This document shows, piece by piece, positions 6,768 through 12,375 of a stretch of DNA of 12,375 bases. Under the pieces are notes generated by a model that did not search any database, had not been told where the DNA came from, and saw nothing but the letters and a program-made list of their open reading frames with translations. Source of the DNA: Cloacimonetes bacterium TCS60 (GTDB lineage: Bacteria > Cloacimonadota > Cloacimonadia > JGIOTU-2); assembly GCA_001577135.1 (NCBI GenBank), contig LSCK01000039.1:1-12375 (forward strand). The letters are read 5' to 3'. Numbering within the stretch: position 1 is the stretch's first letter; each line of letters starts with the position of its first letter. A program made the position numbers and the translations under genes.

Positions 6768-9605
6768 ATGTTGAAGAAATTATTTCTTTGTACAATGTTT
6801 GCCTTAATGATACCATTTTTGCTTTTAGGAGCTAATGGATACATTGAAGGTAAGATTGTTGACTCAAAAACTAATGAACCACTATCTGCTGCCAATGTTA
6901 TTTTAGAAGGTACTTCAATAGGATCCGTATCTGATATTGAAGGCTATTATAAAATTATTGATGTGCCTGAAGGTGATTATATGGTTTCTATTAAATTTAT
7001 AGGATATAAAACTGTTAGTAAGGGAGTAAATGTAGTAGCTGGTAAAAAAGTTAAATTAAATTTTAAATTAAAATCTGTTGCCTTAGGAATGGATGCTTTA
7101 GAAGTTTTAGCTTCAATAGCAGATAAAAGCACACCAGTTGCTTATAGTGATGTTGAAAAAAAAGAAATTGAAATGCGTTTAGGTTCACAAGATATTCCAA
7201 TGGTATTAAATACGACTCCTAGTGTATATTCAACCCAACAGGGTGGTGGTGCAGGAGATGCACGTGTAAATGTACGTGGGTTTAATCAACGAAATGTCGC
7301 GGTTATGATAAATGGTGTTCCCGTAAATGATATGGAAAACGGTTGGGTTTACTGGTCAAACTGGGATGGAGTCGCTGATGCTACATCTTCAATTCAGATG
7401 CAAAGAGGTCTTTCTGCTGTAAATTTAGCTACACCTTCAATTGGTGGAACAATGAATATTATTACCGATCCAACTGCTCGTAATTTTGGTGGTATTTTTA
7501 AACAGGAATATGGGGATGGTAATTTCTTAAAATCGACACTCAGTTTTAATTCTGGTATGATTGGAGATAAACTGGCTCTTTCTGGAACTGTTGTTCGTAA
7601 AACTGGCGATGGAATTATTGATAAAACATGGACAGATGCTTGGGCATATTATTTTGGGGCAAGTTACCAAGCTAACAAAAACAACCGTTTTGAGTTGTTT
7701 GCACTTGGTGCACCTCAACGTCATGGACAATCGAGATATAAACAAAACGCTGCTGCATTCAGCCATGAATTTGCTAAAGATGAACTTGGATATTCACAAG
7801 AGGCGTTGGACGCATTTCCAGAAGATGATGCTGGTAGATATTATAATGAAAATTGGAGTCCAGTTTCTTCCGATTATGAAGGACAGCAATATTTTTATAT
7901 GTATGGTGATAACACAGTTGACCGCTATGATCCAAATTACTTAAATGAACGAGAAAATTATTATCATAAACCTCAAGTTAATTTGAACTGGTATTTAACA
8001 CTAAATGAAAAGATGAGATTATCTACAGTTGCATATTTTTCAGGTGGTTCCGGTGGTGGTTCTGGTCCATTTGGTGATATGGTGTGGAATTATTCAGATC
8101 ATCCTTCTCGTGTGATTGATTATGATGCAACTATAGCTAATAATGTAGGTAGTGTAAATCGTAAAGACATCGATAAAACTGAAGGTGAATCTGTTGCATA
8201 TTTAAGAAATAGTGTTAATCGTCAGTGGACATTAGGTACTATTTCAAAATTTTATTATAAATTAAATGAGAATTTAACCTTACAAGCAGGAATTGATTGG
8301 AGAACTGCTGAAATAGAACATTTCCGTGAAGTCCGTGATCTTTTAGGAGGCGAATATGCGGTTAATGGTGATTATGATCCATATAGTGGACAATATGAAT
8401 CTTTCTATAGTGAATTTGATAATTCTATTGAAGATGCAAGGGTTGGATTAGGTGATAAAATGAATTATAATAATACCAATACAGTTGATTGGACAGGTTT
8501 ATTTGCTCAAGGTGAATATAAAACAGCTTTGTTTTCAGTTTATGGTATGTTCGGTTACTCAATGATAAAATATAGTCTTATTGACTATTTTAAAAAAGCT
8601 GATAATTATGGATATGATGATGATGGTGATGGTCATGTAATGATCACTTCCGATTGGATCAGCAGTACACAAATTAAAGGTGGTGGTATGTATAATATCG
8701 CTGATAATTTAAATGTTTTTGGAAATTTTGGATTTGTACAAAAAGTTCCAATTCTTGATAATGTAATTGATGATACAAATATTTCATTATCAACTGATCC
8801 TCAAAATGAACAATTTAACTCCTATGAATTAGGATTAAATTTCACTGCTTTGCGTGGTAAATTAAATTCTAAATTCAATTTATACTATACAGATTGGAAA
8901 GATCGTTCATTAACACGAAATGTAGATACAGGTGAAGGTTCTAGTGGAGATACAGACATTATTTTTCTATCAGGTATGAATCAAAATCATAAAGGAATTG
9001 AAGCTGAAATTGCTTATGCTCCTATGAAACTTTTCAGATTAGACATGGCATTATCTTATGGAATATGGGAATTTACCTCTGATGCTACGGGAGATTATAA
9101 ATCATTAATTGATCAAACTGTTACAGAATATGAATATGCTATTGACGAATTAATGGTTGGTGATATGCCTCAAACAATGGTTGCTTTAGGTGCTTCTGTT
9201 TTTCCAATTGAAGGTCTTTCAATACAACCGGTTTTTAATTGGTATGATCGTCATTGGGCTGATTGGGATCCAGGCAGTAGAGAAATTGATGATAGTGATG
9301 GTGATGGTACAATAAGTGATTCTGAACGTGACGATGCTGATCGTGACCAAAGTTGGGAAGTACCAGGTTACTCAAAACTTGATCTACATGTAGAATATAA
9401 CTTACCTATAACTTTAGGATCAACCAGTTTTCAGTTATATATGCATGTCTTTAATGTTCTGGATAATATTTATGTTCAAGATGCTGTTGATAATAGTTCT
9501 TACAATTCATATTCTGATAATGGTGTAAACCACAGCGCTGATGATGCAGAAGTTTTTCTTGGCACACCTCGTTACTGGAATATTGGTTTGAAAATTAATT
9601 TTTAA
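6768..9605 (+). CDS. TonB-dependent outer-membrane receptor with carboxypeptidase-regulatory-like domain
   Basis: A 945-residue outer-membrane active transporter. From the ATG at 6768 the protein starts with a signal peptide (MLKKLFLC, then a hydrophobic core to about Ala22). Residues about 24-100 are a carboxypeptidase-D-regulatory-like beta domain (EGKIVDSKTNEPLSAANV, SVSDIEGYYKI, YMVSIKFIGYKTV). About 135-240 form the plug (QDIPMVLNTTPSVYS, DARVNVRGFNQRNVAVMINGVPVND, GGTMNIITDP). The rest is the beta-barrel, ending in the aromatic terminus YWNIGLKINF as expected for barrel insertion. A Gly/Ser-rich stretch (425-434) and acidic DxDxDG loops (617-622 and 842-853) probably lie in extracellular loops. 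There is no SusD-like gene beside it, so it is not an evident SusC/SusD pair; the substrate is unknown. It is divergent from a secreted-protein gene that also has EF-hand-like loops, and is closed by the hairpin at 9641-9684, so it is probably transcribed alone. Confidence 0.93.
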   Translation: MLKKLFLCTMFALMIPFLLLGANGYIEGKIVDSKTNEPLSAANVILEGTSIGSVSDIEGYYKIIDVPEGDYMVSIKFIGYKTVSKGVNVVAGKKVKLNFKLKSVALGMDALEVLASIADKSTPVAYSDVEKKEIEMRLGSQDIPMVLNTTPSVYSTQQGGGAGDARVNVRGFNQRNVAVMINGVPVNDMENGWVYWSNWDGVADATSSIQMQRGLSAVNLATPSIGGTMNIITDPTARNFGGIFKQEYGDGNFLKSTLSFNSGMIGDKLALSGTVVRKTGDGIIDKTWTDAWAYYFGASYQANKNNRFELFALGAPQRHGQSRYKQNAAAFSHEFAKDELGYSQEALDAFPEDDAGRYYNENWSPVSSDYEGQQYFYMYGDNTVDRYDPNYLNERENYYHKPQVNLNWYLTLNEKMRLSTVAYFSGGSGGGSGPFGDMVWNYSDHPSRVIDYDATIANNVGSVNRKDIDKTEGESVAYLRNSVNRQWTLGTISKFYYKLNENLTLQAGIDWRTAEIEHFREVRDLLGGEYAVNGDYDPYSGQYESFYSEFDNSIEDARVGLGDKMNYNNTNTVDWTGLFAQGEYKTALFSVYGMFGYSMIKYSLIDYFKKADNYGYDDDGDGHVMITSDWISSTQIKGGGMYNIADNLNVFGNFGFVQKVPILDNVIDDTNISLSTDPQNEQFNSYELGLNFTALRGKLNSKFNLYYTDWKDRSLTRNVDTGEGSSGDTDIIFLSGMNQNHKGIEAEIAYAPMKLFRLDMALSYGIWEFTSDATGDYKSLIDQTVTEYEYAIDELMVGDMPQTMVALGASVFPIEGLSIQPVFNWYDRHWADWDPGSREIDDSDGDGTISDSERDDADRDQSWEVPGYSKLDLHVEYNLPITLGSTSFQLYMHVFNVLDNIYVQDAVDNSSYNSYSDNGVNHSADDAEVFLGTPRYWNIGLKINF
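8616..8633 (+). other. Acidic DxDxDG loop in the TonB receptor
   Basis: Residues 617-622 are DDDGDG, within YDDDGDGHV. The DxDxDG pattern resembles the start of an EF-hand loop, but the later positions are not EF-like, so this is the weaker of the two sites in the receptor. Confidence 0.4.
9291..9326 (+). other. EF-hand-like loop in the TonB receptor barrel region
   Basis: Residues 842-853 read DSDGDGTISDSE. They have Asp at 1, 3 and 5, Gly at 6, Ile at 8 and Glu at 12, which is a full match to the canonical 12-residue EF-hand calcium loop. It lies in a Asp-rich stretch that probably faces the outside between late barrel strands. Confidence 0.6.
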
Positions 9606-9640
9606 ACTGAAATAGATATTTAATAAATAGTATAATATTT

Positions 9641-9684
9641 ATATAAAATTCCTCAAGAAGATATCTTTTTGAGGAATTTTATAT
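9641..9684 (+). terminator. Long palindromic intrinsic terminator after the TonB receptor gene
   Basis: The 22-nt arms 9641-9662 and 9663-9684 are complementary except for one G-T wobble, with the dyad centred inside AAGATATCTT. The GC-richest part is TTCCTCAA/TTGAGGAA, and the right arm ends in TTTT. It starts about 35 bp after the receptor stop and separates that gene from hutH. It is symmetric, so it could work on both strands. Confidence 0.8.
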
Positions 9685-9762
9685 TTATAAATAAAAATTA
9701 CAATTAATTATGGAATTTTTTAAAATAATTGTGTATTTTTGTGTGTGAATTGAACAAGAAAA

Positions 9763-9818
9763 TATAATATGAGCTCTGTATTATTTTTAATGGTTTTTAT
9801 TAATTATAATATGAGTTC
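9763..9818 (+). promoter_or_regulatory. Paired TATAATATGAG elements upstream of hutH (promoter/operator candidate)
   Basis: TATAATATGAGCTC (9763-9776) and TATAATATGAGTTC (9805-9818) agree at 13 of 14 bases. They begin 42 bp apart, about four helical turns, in the gap before hutH. Each contains a perfect TATAAT -10 hexamer, but neither has a good -35 at 17 bp (a poor TTGTGT lies 18 bp before the first). They may be two promoters, or paired sites for a regulator overlapping the promoter. The second lies 18 bp before the hutH start codon. Confidence 0.4.
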
Positions 9819-9836
9819 AAATTAGAGAGGAAACTT

Positions 9837-11354
9837 ATGATTAAAATTGATGGTAATTCTTTAACAATTGAAAATGTAATTAAAGTTACAAGAAATCATG
9901 AAAAAGTCAAAATCAACCCGAATGCAATAGATAAGATCACAAAATCACAAAAATATGTTGAAAAGATATTAAATAATAATGAAGTTGTATATGGAATAAA
10001 CACCGGTGTTGGAGAATTAGCAAATAAATTAATTAGTAAATCAGAAATTTCACAAATGCAAAAAAATATCATCAGGAGTCATTCTACTGGAGTTGGTGAA
10101 GCATTTTCTGAAGAGATCGTTCGAGGAATAATTTTACTTAGAGCAAATGCTTTGGCAAAAGGATATTCTGGTGTGAGATTGAAACTTATCGAAATGCTTT
10201 TGAATTTACTCAATGAAGATATTTATCCACATATTCCCTCGCAAGGCTCGGTTGGTGCAAGTGGTGATTTGGCTCCATTGGCACATCTTGCTTTAGTTTT
10301 AATTGGTGAAGGCGAATGTATTCTAAAAGATAAAAGAATAGATTCAATAAATGTATTAAGAAACAATAATTTAACTCCTTTAGAATTATTTCCAAAAGAA
10401 GGATTAGCTCTGATAAATGGAACGCAAATTATGACTTCAATCGCTTGTAAAGTTATATACGATTCAGAAATATTATTAAAAAATGCACAAATTTCAGCTG
10501 GAATGAGTTTAGAAGCTTTAAAGGGAACTTCAAAGGCATTTGATGAAAAAATACATGCGATCAGACCACATAAAGGACAAGTCCGTTGCGCAAAAAATAT
10601 GCGCGAAATCATTAAAAACAGTGAAATTATCAAATCACATGTAAATTGCAAAAAGGTACAAGATGCTTATACTTTACGTTGCATTCCACAAGTTTATGGT
10701 GCCGTTCTCGATACAATTGAATTTGCAAAGAAAACTGTATCTGTTGAAATAAATTCCGCAACCGATAATCCGTTAATTTTTGCAGATGAAAATGAAGTTA
10801 TCTCCGGGGGGAATTTCCATGGTGAACCAATTGCTTTTGCGATGGATTATCTTGGAATAGCAATTTCGGAAATTGGAAATATTTCAGAGCGAACAATTGA
10901 CAGGATGGTAAATCCGCATGTCTCGGGATTGCCACCATTTTTAACAAAAAAAAGTGGCTTGGATTCCGGAATGATGATAGCCCAATATACTGCAGCTGCT
11001 CTCGTTTCTGAAAATAAGGTTTTAGCTCATCCAGCTAGTGTGGATTCTATTCCAACTTCTGCCGGGCAAGAAGATCATGTGAGTATGGGACCAATAGCCG
11101 CTCGACATTGTTTAGATATTTTAAAAAATGCTCAAAATGTAATTGCTATTGAAATGATTTGTGCTACACAAGGAATTGATTTTCAAAAATATTCTCCCGG
11201 AATTGGAGTCAAATTGGCTCATAAATTTATAAGAAAAAATATTAAACATTTAGATGATGATAGAATTCTGTATAAAGATATTGAGAAATTAAATAAATTT
11301 ATTATAGATGGCACAATTGTTGAAAAAGTTGAGGAAAAAGTCAAAATTATTTAG
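9837..11354 (+). CDS. hutH: Histidine ammonia-lyase (histidase)
   Basis: This cytoplasmic enzyme deaminates L-histidine to trans-urocanate and ammonia, the first step of histidine degradation. At 505 residues it has the usual family length. The Ala-Ser-Gly triad that cyclises into the MIO electrophile is at 141-143 in GSVGASGDLAPLAHLAL. Other active-site residues are visible: Tyr52 in YGINTGVG, His82 in RSHSTGVGE, Tyr278 and Arg281 in QDAYTLRCIPQVYG, and Glu412 in SAGQEDHVSMG. The ATNPL-type motif is present as SATDNPLIF, followed by SGGNFHGEP. These points fit histidase rather than phenylalanine or tyrosine ammonia-lyase, and the downstream hutU confirms the pathway. The start is supported by GAGAGG 6 bp upstream. 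It is the first gene of the plus-strand hut cluster; a 29-bp gap separates it from the SatD-like remnant. Paired TATAATATGAG elements upstream may drive or regulate it. Confidence 0.97.
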   Translation: MIKIDGNSLTIENVIKVTRNHEKVKINPNAIDKITKSQKYVEKILNNNEVVYGINTGVGELANKLISKSEISQMQKNIIRSHSTGVGEAFSEEIVRGIILLRANALAKGYSGVRLKLIEMLLNLLNEDIYPHIPSQGSVGASGDLAPLAHLALVLIGEGECILKDKRIDSINVLRNNNLTPLELFPKEGLALINGTQIMTSIACKVIYDSEILLKNAQISAGMSLEALKGTSKAFDEKIHAIRPHKGQVRCAKNMREIIKNSEIIKSHVNCKKVQDAYTLRCIPQVYGAVLDTIEFAKKTVSVEINSATDNPLIFADENEVISGGNFHGEPIAFAMDYLGIAISEIGNISERTIDRMVNPHVSGLPPFLTKKSGLDSGMMIAQYTAAALVSENKVLAHPASVDSIPTSAGQEDHVSMGPIAARHCLDILKNAQNVIAIEMICATQGIDFQKYSPGIGVKLAHKFIRKNIKHLDDDRILYKDIEKLNKFIIDGTIVEKVEEKVKII

Positions 11355-11383
11355 TAAATTACACCAATAAATATGGGGAATAT

Positions 11384-11629
11384 ATGAAAAACAATAAAGC
11401 CATCATAACTTGCGATATAATTAACTCAAAAAAATATTCATCAGAAAATAGGAAGAAAATTAATTTGCTCTTAAAAGAAGCGATATATTGGAATCTAAAA
11501 GATTTAACATTTAAAGAAATAGCAGAAAAAATAAATATTACATTTCAAGGTGCAGAAAAAAGAATATATAACTCAAATTTTCTGTTATTTAAAGAAGGAA
11601 TGAAATATTTTGGGAGTTTGATTAAGTGA
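11384..11629 (+). CDS. Internally shortened SatD-like helix-turn-helix protein (probable gene remnant)
   Basis: An 81-residue frame with a plausible ribosome site (GGGGA, 11375-11379). Residues 5-17 (KAIITCDIINSKK) match the first strand and motif at the N-terminus of SatD-family proteins. Residues about 32-80 (EAIYWNLKDLTFKEIAEKINIT to FKEGMKYFGSLI) match the C-terminal sigma-region-4-like helix-turn-helix of the same family. SatD proteins are usually around 200 residues, so some 120-130 central residues seem to be missing, with the junction near residues 23-32 and the frame kept. The 4-bp overlap with the next frame and that frame's DUF3307-like identity support a former satD-DUF3307 pair. 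It lies between hutH and hutU in the same direction and is probably co-transcribed with them, but has no known role in histidine use. It could be a decayed gene, an assembly collapse, or a retained mini DNA-binding protein. The family call is from memory of motifs. Confidence 0.65.
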   Translation: MKNNKAIITCDIINSKKYSSENRKKINLLLKEAIYWNLKDLTFKEIAEKINITFQGAEKRIYNSNFLLFKEGMKYFGSLIK

Positions 11630-11796
11630 AGTTGATTGGTAGATTTGAAATCATTGGTTTTTTAGTAGCTTCAAAATCTATTATAAGATATCAAAATACA
11701 ACAAACGAATCTTTTGCTGAATATTTTTTAATTGGTACCTTTACAAGTTTCATTTGGGCAGCAGGATTCACATTTTTATTTTTAAAAATTTTATAG
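11626..11796 (+). pseudogene. C-terminal tail of a DUF3307 membrane protein (gene fragment)
   Basis: A 56-codon frame from a GTG that overlaps the preceding stop by 4 bp (GTGA). It contains RFEIIGFLVASKSIIRY followed by AEYFLIGTFTSFIWA and a hydrophobic end (TFLFLKIL). DUF3307 proteins are polytopic, about 230-240 residues long, and end with a very similar 'E-x-IGFL-x-A-KS-x-x-RF ... AEY-x-LIGT-x-x-SF' segment. Only this tail is present; the rest of the gene is gone. The family is often found directly after a SatD gene, which fits the SatD-like remnant just upstream. GTG is the first possible start, but it may not be used; there is no separate ribosome site, so translation would rely on coupling. 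One transmembrane helix is predicted by eye near the end. Confidence 0.6.
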
Positions 11797-11831
11797 ATGG
11801 TTATAAATATTTAATATTTCTATAGGTAAAT

Positions 11832-11837
11832 AAGGAG
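11832..11837 (+). promoter_or_regulatory. Ribosome binding site of hutU
   Basis: AAGGAG lies 5 bp before the ATG at 11843. It selects this start over the in-frame ATGs at codons 4 and 6 of the same frame. Confidence 0.75.
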
Positions 11838-11842
11838 AAAAT

Positions 11843-12375
11843 ATGCGACCAATGTATATGGAAGAAAAACCAAACAAACAGGTTAAAGCATTAAGAGGAA
11901 GTAAATTAAGGGCAAAAAATTGGGAAGCAGAAGCTGCATTGCGTATGCTTGAGAATAATTTGGATCCTGAAGTTGCTTTATTGCCAGATGAATTGATAAT
12001 TTATGGCGGATCCGGTCGAGCAGCAAGAAATTGGCATGAATTTCATAGAATTGTGAAATCGTTAAAATCATTAAAAAATGATGAAACACTTCTTGTGCAA
12101 TCAGGAAAACCAGTTGGAGTTGTAAAAACACATCCACAAAGTCCAAGAGTGTTAATTGCAAACAGCAATATAGTTCCCGCTTGGTCAACTCAAGAAAATT
12201 TTGATAAATATGATGAAATGGGTTTGACAATGTATGGACAGATGACAGCTGGAAGTTGGATTTACATTGGAACGCAGGGAATTCTGCAGGGCACATATCA
12301 AACATTGGCAGCTCTGGCAGAAAAACATTATGGAAGTTCGTTAAAAGGAAAATTCGTATTAACAGGCGGAATGGG
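11843..12375 (+). CDS. hutU: Urocanate hydratase (urocanase), C-terminus cut by window edge
   Basis: This cytoplasmic NAD-dependent enzyme adds water to urocanate to give imidazolonepropionate, the step after histidase. The frame is open to the right edge: 177 complete codons of a protein usually about 550-670 residues long. Family motifs run in order: [19 protein letters not shown] (18-36), [22 protein letters not shown] (54-67), [22 protein letters not shown], and [20 protein letters not shown] (127-146) continuing to ILQGTYQT. The window ends inside the start of the NAD-binding loop (FVLTGGMG). The start is supported by AAGGAG at 11832-11837. It lies 46 bp after the DUF3307-like fragment and is co-directional with hutH, so a single hut transcript is likely. 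The frame shows no damage, unlike the two remnants before it. Confidence 0.96.
   Translation, partial: MRPMYMEEKPNKQVKALRGSKLRAKNWEAEAALRMLENNLDPEVALLPDELIIYGGSGRAARNWHEFHRIVKSLKSLKNDETLLVQSGKPVGVVKTHPQSPRVLIANSNIVPAWSTQENFDKYDEMGLTMYGQMTAGSWIYIGTQGILQGTYQTLAALAEKHYGSSLKGKFVLTGGM

Noticed and set aside
7527..7944. Two overlapping short frames on both strands inside the TonB receptor gene
   Set aside because: Both fall within the well-supported receptor frame and resemble no protein family.
10210..10651. Two minus-strand frames inside hutH
   Set aside because: They are antisense to conserved histidase active-site sequence, which explains why they stay open.
11384..11629. The small helix-turn-helix frame as a HutC-type hut repressor
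   Set aside because: HutC is a GntR-family protein of about 240 residues with a ligand-binding domain. This frame has SatD-like ends and no such domain.
11883..12305. 140-residue minus-strand frame near the right edge
   Set aside because: It is antisense to hutU, whose motifs are unmistakable; the minus-strand product has no recognisable features.

Overview
The window is AT-rich (about one third G+C). It looks like part of a chromosome from a Gram-negative bacterium of the FCB superphylum (Candidatus Cloacimonadota, Marinimicrobia, Ignavibacteria/KSB1 relatives). The pointers are a large TonB-dependent receptor with an N-terminal carboxypeptidase-regulatory-like domain, several big exported surface proteins, and C-terminal domains of the FlgD-like/type-A sorting kind with the YPNPFNP motif. 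I cannot assign a phylum with confidence from this sequence alone. No tRNA, rRNA, CRISPR array or insertion sequence was recognised.

Left part (1-6536, minus strand) encodes exported proteins. A likely two-gene unit runs leftward from 6536: a 733-residue secreted protein with a C-terminal sorting-type domain, then a 1053-residue lipoprotein built from OB-fold-like units, an Ig-like domain and another sorting-type domain. It ends in a clear hairpin terminator (1062-1097). Beyond that is a third exported protein, probably a lipoprotein, that runs off the left edge.

Middle (6537-9684). A 231-bp intergenic region separates the minus-strand unit from a divergent 945-residue TonB-dependent outer-membrane receptor, which is closed by a long palindromic terminator (9641-9684). 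Receptor and secreted neighbour both carry EF-hand-like acidic loops. Together the locus looks like a cell-surface binding/uptake module of unknown substrate.

Right part (9685-12375, plus strand) is histidine catabolism: hutH (histidine ammonia-lyase, complete, all key catalytic residues visible) and hutU (urocanate hydratase, cut by the right edge), giving the first two steps histidine to urocanate to imidazolonepropionate. Between them sit two short reading frames that look like the eroded remains of a SatD/DUF3307 gene pair: a SatD-like protein reduced to its N-terminal strand plus its C-terminal helix-turn-helix, overlapping by 4 bp a fragment matching only the C-terminal tail of a DUF3307 membrane protein. 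This is the most unusual thing in the window. I see no clear evidence of a wholly new multi-gene system.
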